This document shows, one piece after another, positions 56,222 to 64,000 of a stretch of DNA of 64,000 nucleotides. The position numbers and the translations under genes were made by a program. The notes below the pieces were generated by a model. That model was not told the origin of the DNA. It made no database searches and saw only the letters and a list, made by a program, of their open reading frames with translations. Positions within the stretch are counted from its first letter, which is position 1. The number at the start of each line of letters is the position of its first letter. Origin of the DNA: G965218495 sp965262785 (GTDB lineage Bacteria > Bacteroidota > Rhodothermia > Rhodothermales > Bin80); assembly GCA_965262785.1 (NCBI GenBank), contig OZ253559.1:248001-312000 (forward strand), written 5' to 3'.

Positions 56222-57037
56222 ATGAATCTCTCTTCTTACGACAAGAAGGCACGCCGCGAAATTGACGACTGGGTCCGCGGGGAAGCCTCAATTCTAGCGC
56301 GCGCCTTTGATCTGTTGATGCGGCCGGTGGACTGGGCGGTTGAGAAAACGGTGCCGGCAAGCGTAGCGGACCAGGCGGGCGAGGCCGTAAGCCAGTTTTT
56401 GTCCATGCTCAATGACGCTTCAAGGTGGACCAGCGACACCAGCACAATTGTGGCCGGCGCGAGGGCACAGGGACTTGAGGTGGAGGATGCGGAGGCTTTG
56501 CGCCACCAGCCGTTGGAAGGGCTCGATGCGCTGGCAAAGGGGTTCTTTTCCCAGAACGCCGTGCTTGCCGCGCTAAGCGGCGGTGGTACGGGACTGGGCG
56601 GCTTTGTACTTATAGCTGCCGATATCCCGATCCTGTTCATGATCAACTTCCGTCTTATCCAGCAGATCGGGGCAGCCTTTGGCTTCCCCATGAAAAGCCC
56701 CGAATACAGTCCGGTAGTGCTCTCGATATACAATGCTGCAGCTGCCAACACACGGGACGCGCGCGGCGCCGCCCTTCGCGAGGTCACTGTCGCAGCAGCC
56801 GCTTTGGCGGGCGATGCGGGCTACAAGGGACGCGTCCGCGGCACGATTCCCGACCAGAGTCGGCACGTGCCGCGAGAAATTGCAAAGAACCTGGTGGGCC
56901 GGAAGCTGCTTCAAGCCATCCCGTTGGCCGGTGCGGCCGTCGGGGCGGGGATCAACTACTGGTTTACCACCGAAACTGCCAAGACCACGTTTATGCTGTT
57001 TCGCGCGCTCTATCTGGAACACAAGGAACGGTTGTAG
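56222..57037 (+). CDS. EcsC-family protein
   Basis: 271 residues. The EcsC domain covers most of the length: RPVDWAVEKTVPASVADQAG, a glycine-rich hydrophobic segment LSGGGTGLGGFVLIAADIPI, and the C-terminal IPLAGAAVGAGINYWFTTET with following helix. Probably peripheral to the membrane; molecular function unknown. The name comes from a Bacillus protein near an ABC exporter, but no exporter is nearby here. Eleven bases after uppP and 4 before der. Confidence 0.85.
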   Translation: MNLSSYDKKARREIDDWVRGEASILARAFDLLMRPVDWAVEKTVPASVADQAGEAVSQFLSMLNDASRWTSDTSTIVAGARAQGLEVEDAEALRHQPLEGLDALAKGFFSQNAVLAALSGGGTGLGGFVLIAADIPILFMINFRLIQQIGAAFGFPMKSPEYSPVVLSIYNAAAANTRDARGAALREVTVAAAALAGDAGYKGRVRGTIPDQSRHVPREIAKNLVGRKLLQAIPLAGAAVGAGINYWFTTETAKTTFMLFRALYLEHKERL

Positions 57038-57041
57038 CCCC

Positions 57042-58361
57042 ATGCCACTGGTTGCCATCGTAGGACGTCCCAACGTCGGCAAGTCGACGCTATTTAACCG
57101 GCTCACCGAAGCGCGCCAGGCAATCGTCCACGACGAGCCCGGGGTCACACGTGATCGCGTCTACGGCCACGTTGAGTGGAATGGGCGCGTGTTTTCGCTG
57201 GTGGACACAGGTGGATTCGTGCCGCGATCGGCGGAGCGCTTCGAAAAAGCGATCCGTGAGCAGGTACATGTCGCCATCGATGAGGCTGACGTGGTGCTGA
57301 TGGTGGCAGATGTCATCGCCGGAGTGACAGACCTTGATGAAGAGATGGCCCGCATCCTACGGCGCAGCGACAAGCCGGTCCTGGTCCTGGGCAACAAGGC
57401 CGACAACATTGAGCGGCGCTACATGGCCGCCTCCCTGTACAGCCTGGGCCTGGGCGAAGTGTTTCCGGTAAGCGGCACCAACGGTATGGGGACGGGCGAC
57501 TTCCTGGATGCCCTGGTGGACTTGCTGCCGCACAAAAAGCCGTCCGCAGAGGAGGACAGCCGCGGACACATTGCGTTGGTAGGACGCCCTAACGTAGGCA
57601 AATCAATGCTGGCTAATGCACTTCTCGGCAAAGAACGCTCCATCGTGACCAGCATCAGCGGTACCACGCGCGATGCCATCGACAGTCCCATATCCTACCA
57701 GGGCCACGATCTGGTCCTAGTCGATACTGCGGGACTGCGCAGGCGTGCACGCGTGGCCGACAACGTAGAACTGTACTCCGTGCTTCGCACAGAGCGTGCA
57801 ATGGAGCGCTGCGAAATCGCCGTGCTAGTTCTGGATGCGACGCAGGGCCTGGAGGCCCAGGACATCCGCATTCTCAAGGATGCAGAAGCTGGAAAGAAAG
57901 GGCTGCTCATTGCAGTCAACAAGTGGGACCTGGTAGAGAAGGAAACCAACACCGCCCGTGACTTCGAGCGGGACATCAAGGCCAGGCTCCAGACGCTGGA
58001 CTACGTACCCGTCATATTCATTTCCGCGCTGACGCGGCAGCGCGTGTTCCGTGTGTTGGATCAGTCAGTGAAGGTCCTGGCGGAGCGTGCAAAGCGTGTG
58101 CCGACGGCCGCTCTCAATGAGGTCATGCAACGAGCCATCAGCCGGAACCACCCGCCCAGCTATCGCAACCGGCATGTTCAGATCAAGTACGTCACGCAGC
58201 TTAGCACTCGGGCCCCGGTCTTTGCATTCTTCTGCAACTACCCGTATGGCGTATCGACGAACTATACCCGCTACCTGAAGCGACGCCTGCGCGAAGCATT
58301 TGGGTTTGAGGGCGTACCCATTTCCGTAGTGTATCGGGCCAAGTCAAAACGCGACAGGTAG
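57042..58361 (+). CDS. der: Ribosome-assembly GTPase Der (EngA)
   Basis: 439 residues. Two tandem GTPase domains, both with P-loops: GRPNVGKSTLFNRL at residues 8-21 and GRPNVGKSMLANALLG near 184; G3 DTGGF and DTAGL; G4 NKAD and NKWD. A C-terminal KH-like domain follows (RVPTAALNEVMQRAI, HVQIKYVTQLSTRAPVFAFF). Acts in 50S assembly. The ATG at 57042 begins the P-loop domain; the long in-frame upstream extension overlaps the ecsC-like gene and is not used. Confidence 0.96.
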   Translation: MPLVAIVGRPNVGKSTLFNRLTEARQAIVHDEPGVTRDRVYGHVEWNGRVFSLVDTGGFVPRSAERFEKAIREQVHVAIDEADVVLMVADVIAGVTDLDEEMARILRRSDKPVLVLGNKADNIERRYMAASLYSLGLGEVFPVSGTNGMGTGDFLDALVDLLPHKKPSAEEDSRGHIALVGRPNVGKSMLANALLGKERSIVTSISGTTRDAIDSPISYQGHDLVLVDTAGLRRRARVADNVELYSVLRTERAMERCEIAVLVLDATQGLEAQDIRILKDAEAGKKGLLIAVNKWDLVEKETNTARDFERDIKARLQTLDYVPVIFISALTRQRVFRVLDQSVKVLAERAKRVPTAALNEVMQRAISRNHPPSYRNRHVQIKYVTQLSTRAPVFAFFCNYPYGVSTNYTRYLKRRLREAFGFEGVPISVVYRAKSKRDR

Positions 58362-58413
58362 GAACAATTGCACACGCATTTCTTTAATTGGCCTTTGCAA
58401 ACACACTCCTGCG

Positions 58414-59124
58414 ATGGCCGGCGTACCTAGGAATACCAAGCCAGACAACGAGCGCAAACTCAACCTGGCGGAGCGGCTTTACCTGCCCGAAATCCTCAAG
58501 GGGCTCGCATATAGCTTTAAGAAGCTGGTCAAGGAGCCGCAGTATACCACCGAATATCCAGACGAGTTGTGGGATCCGCCGGATTCATTCCGCGGCCGCC
58601 CGGTGCTCGTGGAAGAGGACGGCAAGACGCGGTGTGTGTCCTGCAACCTGTGCGCAAAGGCATGTCCGCCAATGGCGATATCCATGCAGTCGAAAGAGGT
58701 TGACGATCCCACCAGCCCGAAGGAACGCGAGCCAGCCTGGTTCGAAATCAACATGCTTCGCTGCATCTACTGCGGGTTCTGTGAAGAAGTGTGTCCCGAA
58801 GAAGCCATCGTGATGTCGAAGGAATACGACCTCACGTTTCAGGACCGTGAGGAGGCGATATTTGGTCTGGACCGTCTGATGATGCCCGTTGAACGCCTCA
58901 AGGACCGCCTGGAGTACTTGGAAGTGTACAAGAATCGGCAAGAAGAGGCGGAGCCGTGGCAGCATCCAGAGGAAAACAACCTGCACAGCCTCAAAGATCG
59001 GCACCATTTGACGCAGCTGGTCAATGCCGGCATGGAAACGCTGGAGAATACGCATCTTCGTGCCGAGGAGCCCATCGCGCAGGCAAACGTGTGGACGGGG
59101 CGACCGGCGGACGAGAATGAATGA
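58414..59124 (+). CDS. nuoI: NADH-quinone oxidoreductase subunit I (2x 4Fe-4S)
   Basis: 236 residues. Two ferredoxin-type clusters: CVSCNLCAKACPP and CIYCGFCEEVCPEEAI, carrying electrons toward quinone in complex I. Start MAGVPRNTKPDNERKLNLAE, then the peripheral helix LPEILKGLAYSFKKLVKEPQ. The C-terminal ~80 residues after the second cluster are longer than in E. coli NuoI. No other nuo gene is in the window, so it is separate from the main cluster. Its stop overlaps the next start (ATGA). Confidence 0.88.
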   Translation: MAGVPRNTKPDNERKLNLAERLYLPEILKGLAYSFKKLVKEPQYTTEYPDELWDPPDSFRGRPVLVEEDGKTRCVSCNLCAKACPPMAISMQSKEVDDPTSPKEREPAWFEINMLRCIYCGFCEEVCPEEAIVMSKEYDLTFQDREEAIFGLDRLMMPVERLKDRLEYLEVYKNRQEEAEPWQHPEENNLHSLKDRHHLTQLVNAGMETLENTHLRAEEPIAQANVWTGRPADENE

Positions 59125-59588
59125 GCCCGGAGCAGCTGCGCCTTGACTTGCTGCTCCAACTCGGGCATATCATTGATGAGCTCGAGGCGACCAAGTTGGT
59201 GGCAAGGCGTCTTACGCCTGCGGAGCTTGAGTCGCGCCTGACGGGACCGTCCGTCAAGGAACGCTACGGAACCATGGCAGATTGGGACCGGACCGTGATA
59301 CTGCCTCTCTTGCGGCGTATGAAGCTGGAGAAAAACCCGGCTAGCGCGGTAACACTGCCAGCGGTAGCGCGGTGGAATGCGCGGGAATTCGGCGAAATCC
59401 TGGCAGCTGCGCAGGCTGAGCGCAAGGCGCTACTGGACTATGCCACTGCACTGCCACCTTCCGCATGGACCCGGATGGGCAGGCTGGACGGGCAGACGTA
59501 CGACGTATTCGGGCTTTTGCATGCGCTCACGCAGCATGATCTCGACCTGCTGCAACATGTAGCACGGCAGCTACAGCGAAGCTTTTAG
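59121..59588 (+). CDS. DinB-like four-helix protein
   Basis: 155 residues, starting in the ATGA overlap with nuoI, implying translational coupling. Helical with DinB/YfiT-like features: an early helix ELEATKLVARRLTPAELESR, WNAREFGEILAAAQAERKAL, and a C-terminal HALTQHDLDLLQHVARQLQR whose His residues could be part of the metal site. Enzymatic function is not evident; assignment is to the superfamily only. Confidence 0.6.
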   Translation: MSPEQLRLDLLLQLGHIIDELEATKLVARRLTPAELESRLTGPSVKERYGTMADWDRTVILPLLRRMKLEKNPASAVTLPAVARWNAREFGEILAAAQAERKALLDYATALPPSAWTRMGRLDGQTYDVFGLLHALTQHDLDLLQHVARQLQRSF

Positions 59589-59592
59589 GCTG

Positions 59593-60672
59593 ATGGCAAT
59601 CAAGAAAGTGACCAGCCTGAAGCAGTACCAGGGGCTGGCAAAGTCGTACAAGGAGCAGGAGTTTGAGCCGCTATACCTCATCTTTGGGGAGGAGCGCTAC
59701 TTCATTGATGAGCTGCTGCAGCTCGCCACGACGTATGCCATCGATGAAGACCTGAGAGATTTCAACTACACACTGCTGTACGGGGACGAGGCTGACGCTT
59801 CAGAAGCGATTGCGCTATGCCTGACTGTGCCCATGATGTCCGAGCGGCGCCTGATCATTATTCGGCGTTTTGACCAGATGCCGGACAAGCGCAAGTGGGC
59901 GGCATACGCGAAGCGGCCAAACCCGCACGCTGTTGTCCTGCTAGTCTGCCAGCGGCGCCCGGACTTTAGAAGTGCACCGTATAACGTACTGAATTCCCGT
60001 GCTGAGGTATGGGAATTTGAGTCACTGAAGCGGCGCCAGATTGCGGCGTTTATCAGGCAACACGTGAAGCACTCAGGCGGTACCATAGATCAAGAGGCAG
60101 TTGCATGCCTGGAGGACTACATCGGAACCTCACTAAGCGCGATCGTAGGAGAGATCAAGAAGCTGAAGACCTTTGCCGGTGACCGTACACACCTTACAAG
60201 GGACGATGTGGTCCTTGCTATTGGGCAGTCTCGCGAGGCCAACGTTTGGGAGCTGCGCGATGCTGTGCTTACAGGGCGCCTGGCTGACTCTGAGCGAATC
60301 ACCGCGCTGCTTTTGGGCCGCAGCGCCAACCGGAGCGGCGAAGCGATACGCATCGTTGCGCTATTGGGAAGCTTCATCACCAATGTCTGGTGGGCCCAGG
60401 GCCTCTTACGGAAAGGGTGCCGGCAAGAAGAGATCGCGGAGATCATGAAGATCCGTAAGGGAAGCGCCTTTGTCGTTCGGCAGTACGTAGATGCGGCGCG
60501 GCGTTTAAGGCCGGGCGAGTTGCACCAGGCCTTCAGCACGCTGTTGGCGGCGGACTGTGAGCTCAAGGGCGAGAGCCCGCGCGATGCGCGCCTGATCCTG
60601 ACCCTGATGATGCAGAAGATGTTTACCGCAGCAGCGCACCAAAATCGCGGAACCCGTGGCTACCGAGACTGA
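59593..60672 (+). CDS. holA: DNA polymerase III delta subunit (clamp loader)
   Basis: 359 residues. HolA-type opening, EPLYLIFGEERYFIDELLQL, FNYTLLYGDEADASEAIALC, VPMMSERRLIIIRRFDQM, then the domain II/III pattern with LEDYIGTSLSAIVGEIKKLK and IVALLGSFITNVWWAQGLLR. As delta subunit it opens the beta clamp during loading at the replication fork. Follows the DinB-like gene by 4 bases. Confidence 0.9.
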   Translation: MAIKKVTSLKQYQGLAKSYKEQEFEPLYLIFGEERYFIDELLQLATTYAIDEDLRDFNYTLLYGDEADASEAIALCLTVPMMSERRLIIIRRFDQMPDKRKWAAYAKRPNPHAVVLLVCQRRPDFRSAPYNVLNSRAEVWEFESLKRRQIAAFIRQHVKHSGGTIDQEAVACLEDYIGTSLSAIVGEIKKLKTFAGDRTHLTRDDVVLAIGQSREANVWELRDAVLTGRLADSERITALLLGRSANRSGEAIRIVALLGSFITNVWWAQGLLRKGCRQEEIAEIMKIRKGSAFVVRQYVDAARRLRPGELHQAFSTLLAADCELKGESPRDARLILTLMMQKMFTAAAHQNRGTRGYRD

Positions 60673-60734
60673 TACCAGCGAAACAAACACACGCCCTGCA
60701 CATTTGGTGTACTGACCAGCTAACATTCCCGTCT

Positions 60735-61265
60735 ATGGCAAAACGTTATTACAGCACATTAACAGGTGAATGCGCGCTGCTTGATGAGTTGCTCTGCGAA
60801 TACGTCGACGGCACTATTGACCGGACGGTGCGGGCCGCCTTTGACGAGTGTATGAGTGCAGACAAGAGTCTGGCAGAGCGTGTGGAATGTCTGCGTCGTA
60901 CGCGGCGCCTGTTGGAGCAATACCGGTGTCACGAGACGAGCGGTGTCCAGTTGCGTGTGCGCAAGCGCCTTTTTCGCGAGATGCATGCCTTGCACGAGGA
61001 TGCGACGATTCTGAGGAGCCTGAGTCCGTTCCTGGGTGCCGGGGCTATTGCTGCCCTCATACTTTGTGCCATGCTGATGACCGGACCTGCCGGGCAACTG
61101 CCTGAGCATGCGGCGGAGGTCGAGGCTCAGCCCCCGGTCACGTCGCTGGCAGGTGACTTGCCCATGACGCCTTTGGCCGGGCCCGTGCCAGAGATCCCCG
61201 TCCAACTTGCCAGCGGGCCGCCCTTACTGCAGATGAACACCGCTACGCTGCAAGCATATCCATAA
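60735..61265 (+). CDS. Single-pass membrane protein, anti-sigma-factor-like
   Basis: 176 residues. N-terminal cytosolic region CALLDELLCEYVDGTIDRTV, then CMSADKSLAERVECLRRTRR, resembling the zinc-finger region of anti-sigma factors (short acidic helix, then C-x-n-C), although the HxxxCxxC pattern is not complete. One membrane helix (FLGAGAIAALILCAMLMTG, about 103-121) and a proline-rich outer tail. No ECF sigma factor is adjacent. Function uncertain. Confidence 0.5.
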   Translation: MAKRYYSTLTGECALLDELLCEYVDGTIDRTVRAAFDECMSADKSLAERVECLRRTRRLLEQYRCHETSGVQLRVRKRLFREMHALHEDATILRSLSPFLGAGAIAALILCAMLMTGPAGQLPEHAAEVEAQPPVTSLAGDLPMTPLAGPVPEIPVQLASGPPLLQMNTATLQAYP

Positions 61266-61270
61266 GTTCA

Positions 61271-61344
61271 GGGCCCTTAGCTCAGCGGTTTAGAGCGCTC
61301 GCCTCACACGCGAGAGGTCACAGGTTCGAATCCCGTAGGGCCCA
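61271..61344 (+). tRNA. tRNA-Val (CAC)
   Basis: 74 bases. Acceptor GGGCCCT pairs with AGGGCCC, discriminator A. D arm GCTCAGCGGTTTAGAGC; anticodon arm CTCGC-CUCACAC-GCGAG with anticodon CAC (Val); T arm ACAGGTTCGAATCCCGT. CCA is not encoded. It lies six bases after the anti-sigma-like gene and 20 bases before the next gene. Confidence 0.95.
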
Positions 61345-61364
61345 CTCATTACCGGAGTCTGTAG

Positions 61365-63638
61365 ATGAAAAAGCTCATTCCCGTACTATTGGTTGTGACT
61401 GCGTCGGCCTGGAATACCCAGGCGCAGTCGTATTATCACGATATGGCGACCCTTGCGTCATTTGGCGGTGCCGTGGCCATTGGTGACGGGCACCTCCTTA
61501 TCGGGGAATCCACTGGTTTCAAGTATCCCGGCACCGTGCATGTCTATACGAAGACAGCAGGGAAATGGCAGATGACGCACCAACTCCAGGCGTCGGATGC
61601 ACGCGTTGGCGATGGGTTTGGTAGCAAGTTGGTGGTGGACGGCAACGCAATGCTCATTGCTGGACGGGACGCCGTGTACTTCTTCGAGTTCGATGGCAGC
61701 ACCTGGACCCAGGTAATGCAAGCCTCCATCCGCACGACCAGCCTGGCATTGGACGGGGACATGGCCCTGCTGGGCATGCCGGGGAGGCAGGACGCAGCTG
61801 GCGCGGTCCACGTATACCAGAGGAGTGGTGACCGGTGGACTGAGGCAACACGCGTGAACGGTGAAGTGCCAGCATTCGGCAGGGCCGTGGCGATGGATGG
61901 CGGCGTGGCGTTGATTGGCGCAGCGGAGGCTGTCACCTTTTACCAATGGGACGGCGGCGCCTTTGTGGAGGAAGCGCAGTTCATGGGTTCGGACCTGGGC
62001 ATCTCGCGGAGCTTTGGTATGGCCGTACACCTTAGCGGAAACGAAGCGCTTGTGGGATCCGCCATGGACCAGCAGCGGGGTTCCGTCCAGGTCTTCCGGC
62101 GCGATGGTACATGGCAGCTGGATCGCCACCTGCGACCCGAAAGCCAGGCCGGCAGCTTCGGCTCGACCGTGGTGTCGAATTCCAGTGGATATTGGGTAGG
62201 AGCACCGTTTGCGAACCGGGGCGCTGGGGAGGTGCACCATTTCCCACGCAGTGGAGACGCTGCCACGGTCTATGTGGCAGAGAGCGATGCCGGAACTGCA
62301 CGATTCGGCGTCGCCCTTGCTGCGAGCGATGAGTTAGTGTTTGTGGGGATGCCAAGCGCAGCCTACGGCGAAGGCAGCGTTGCTCAGTTCTCCTCCGACG
62401 GTGGCGCATGGACAAGGCTAGACGAGCTTCATAGCTTGTCCGAAGCCATAGATCCGATTTTTGGAGACGGCGCCCGGTGCGATGCCGGCGCTGCGGCCGG
62501 CTTTGAGTGCGGCCAGGTTGACTTGGTGTCATTCCTTCCGTTGGAGCACATGGGTACCAATCGAGGCGTCCGGCTCAGCGATGTGTGGGGTTGGACTGAT
62601 CCCGAATCAGACAAGGAGTACGGGCTGGTGGGTCACCTGGAAGGGACCGCGTTTGTGGACCTTAGCGACCCTTCAATGCCCATCTTTTTGGGCGAGCTGC
62701 CGCGAACGACTGGCTCGCCCGGTAGCACGTGGCGAGACATCAAGGTCTACAAAGACCATGCGTTTATTGTAGCTGATGGAGCCGGCGCGCATGGCATGCA
62801 GGTCTTTGACCTCAGGCGGCTACGCTCGGTACCGGATGTACCGGCTACTTTTGACGTGGATGCGCGCTACGACGGGATTCACAGTTCGCACAACATCGTC
62901 ATCAACGAAGAGACCGGCTTTGCCTATGTGGTAGGCGCCAGCGGAGGCGGCCAGACATGCGGGGGTGGGCTCCACATGATTGACATACGCGAGCCGCTGA
63001 CGCCGACATTTGCCGGGTGCTTTGCCGACGAATCCACGGGCCGCCGCAAGACGGGCTACTCGCATGATGCCCAATGCGTGGTATACCACGGGCCTGATGC
63101 CGCGTACCAGGGCAGAGAAATCTGTATCGGTGCCAACGAGATCGCGATCAGCATCGCAGACATTACCGACAAGGAGAACCCTGTGGTGATTTCTTCCGGC
63201 AGTTACCCGGACGCTGCGTACGTGCACCAGGGGTGGCTTTCCGAGGACCACGCATTCTTCTATCAGAACGACGAGCTGGACGAATTGAATCAGAAGGTCG
63301 ACCGCACGCGAACGCTGGTCTGGGATGTAAGCGACCTTGATGACCCTATTCTGGCGAACGAGTATTTCGGGCCTACCAGCGCCACTGACCATAACCTCTA
63401 TGTGCGTGACAACCTGATGTACCAGACAAACAACGCCAGCGGGCTGCGCATCTTGGACATCACCAACCGCGCGGAGCCCAAGGAGGTAGGATTCTTCGAC
63501 ACGACTCCGTATGGAACCGATGAGTCCGGATTCAACGGTACCTGGAGCAGCTATCCGTACTTCAAGAGCGGCATCATTGTAGTCACCAGCCGGCGCGAAG
63601 GTCTATTTATCTTGAAGAAGCAGTCCGTGGGATCCTAG
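61365..63638 (+). CDS. FG-GAP / choice-of-anchor B fusion exoprotein (copy 4)
   Basis: 757 residues. Signal peptide (MKKLIPVLLVVTASAWNTQA), then about 340 residues of FG-GAP-like repeats (DGFGSKLVVDGNAMLIAGRD, FGRAVAMDGGVALIGAAEAV, SFGMAVHLSGNEALVGSAMD, RFGVALAASDELVFVGMPSA). From about residue 365 a complete choice-of-anchor B propeller follows (DVWGWTDPESDKEYGLVGHL, GYSHDAQCVVYHGPDAAYQG, DHNLYVRDNLMYQTNNASGL). It ends FILKKQSVGS with no T9SS sorting domain, unlike copies 1 and 3. It is probably exported but retained or anchored differently. Confidence 0.88.
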   Translation: MKKLIPVLLVVTASAWNTQAQSYYHDMATLASFGGAVAIGDGHLLIGESTGFKYPGTVHVYTKTAGKWQMTHQLQASDARVGDGFGSKLVVDGNAMLIAGRDAVYFFEFDGSTWTQVMQASIRTTSLALDGDMALLGMPGRQDAAGAVHVYQRSGDRWTEATRVNGEVPAFGRAVAMDGGVALIGAAEAVTFYQWDGGAFVEEAQFMGSDLGISRSFGMAVHLSGNEALVGSAMDQQRGSVQVFRRDGTWQLDRHLRPESQAGSFGSTVVSNSSGYWVGAPFANRGAGEVHHFPRSGDAATVYVAESDAGTARFGVALAASDELVFVGMPSAAYGEGSVAQFSSDGGAWTRLDELHSLSEAIDPIFGDGARCDAGAAAGFECGQVDLVSFLPLEHMGTNRGVRLSDVWGWTDPESDKEYGLVGHLEGTAFVDLSDPSMPIFLGELPRTTGSPGSTWRDIKVYKDHAFIVADGAGAHGMQVFDLRRLRSVPDVPATFDVDARYDGIHSSHNIVINEETGFAYVVGASGGGQTCGGGLHMIDIREPLTPTFAGCFADESTGRRKTGYSHDAQCVVYHGPDAAYQGREICIGANEIAISIADITDKENPVVISSGSYPDAAYVHQGWLSEDHAFFYQNDELDELNQKVDRTRTLVWDVSDLDDPILANEYFGPTSATDHNLYVRDNLMYQTNNASGLRILDITNRAEPKEVGFFDTTPYGTDESGFNGTWSSYPYFKSGIIVVTSRREGLFILKKQSVGS

Positions 63639-63773
63639 CATCTCCCGGAGCCCGGCAGGGCATGGGCGGCGGTGCCGCTGGCATGCCTGAAAGGAACATT
63701 CCAACGCTTCTAGACATTAAATTTCTAAGCAAATTGAATCTCTACGCAATCTGACACCAACCGCTACCCGCAC

Positions 63774-64000
63774 ATGTACGTCCCCCGACGCCAGCGAATG
63801 CTGGACCAGTACCTGAAGGAGATCGGCCAGATTGATCTTGTAACGCCTGCTGAAGAAGCTGAGCTGGCCAGGCGCATCAAGGAAGGAGACGAAGGCGCGC
63901 TGCTGAAGCTGGTTAAAGCCAACTTGCGGTTCGTGGTGTCAGTCGCAAAGAAGTACCAGGGCCAGGGATTGCACCTGACGGATCTTATCAACGAGGGAAA
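63774..64000 (+). CDS. rpoD: Primary RNA polymerase sigma factor, 5' part
   Basis: Reads LDQYLKEIGQIDLVTPAEEA, ELARRIKEGDEGALLKLVKA, then NLRFVVSVAKKYQGQGLHLT and DLINEG: the region 1.2 to 2.1 sequence of group 1 sigma-70 factors of Bacteroidota, with the short N-terminus lacking region 1.1. The ATG at 63774 is the first in frame; in-frame sequence upstream (from 63747) resembles the usual start, so a non-ATG start is possible. Runs off the right edge. Confidence 0.9.
   Translation, partial: MYVPRRQRMLDQYLKEIGQIDLVTPAEEAELARRIKEGDEGALLKLVKANLRFVVSVAKKYQGQGLHLTDLINEG

Noticed and set aside
1..64000. CRISPR arrays and cas genes
   Set aside because: No regularly spaced short repeats and no Cas-like proteins were seen; the only defence-related domain is the DruA domain within a transposase.

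Overview
The window looks like a chromosomal segment of a GC-rich member of Bacteroidota/Rhodothermota, probably a marine or sediment Rhodothermales-like lineage. The evidence is weak Shine-Dalgarno use with a few strong exceptions, secreted proteins ending in T9SS type A sorting domains (YPNPFNP-like motifs), several 'choice-of-anchor B' proteins, 6-bladed beta-propeller lipoproteins, and a partial RpoD of this type at the right edge. Housekeeping blocks alternate with accessory blocks full of transposon relics.

Layout. 1-6.5 kb: SAM cycle (5'-partial-to-edge ahcY, and metK), both on the minus strand, with a large secreted M36 metalloprotease between them. 7.4-21.2 kb: an accessory island with four 6-bladed beta-propeller proteins, a group II intron, a decayed IS110, a tandem ~2.05 kb duplication carrying a propeller lipoprotein gene, a tiny coupled membrane-protein gene and an IS66 relic, a broken BNR-repeat gene and an IS4-clan insertion sequence. 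22.0-29.5 kb: core genes (acpP, fabF, a TolB/amidohydrolase exoprotein, fur, a TPR protein, a YqaA-type membrane protein). 29.5-38.6 kb: a choice-of-anchor B protein, then a clean nested insertion: an IS1634-type element inside an IS4-type element with a DruA domain, itself inside a gene for a secreted Cys-repeat protein, with an intact tandem paralogue next to it. 39-45.6 kb: a cusCBA copper/silver efflux operon with a His/Met-rich small protein at its head. 46-53.7 kb: two more choice-of-anchor B proteins, an IS1595 fragment, a fifth propeller lipoprotein and long gene-poor stretches. 53.8-64 kb: housekeeping genes, all on the plus strand (RqcH-like, uppP, ecsC-like, der, nuoI, a DinB-like protein, holA, an anti-sigma-like protein, tRNA-Val, a fused FG-GAP/choice-of-anchor B protein and the start of rpoD).

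The strongest observations are the nested insertion, because removing each element together with one target duplication restores an uninterrupted reading frame at both levels; the unrecognised Cys-repeat secreted protein family it hit; and the duplicated propeller lipoprotein / micro-ORF pair. Several intergenic regions over 300 bp contain nothing I can recognise and are listed as such.
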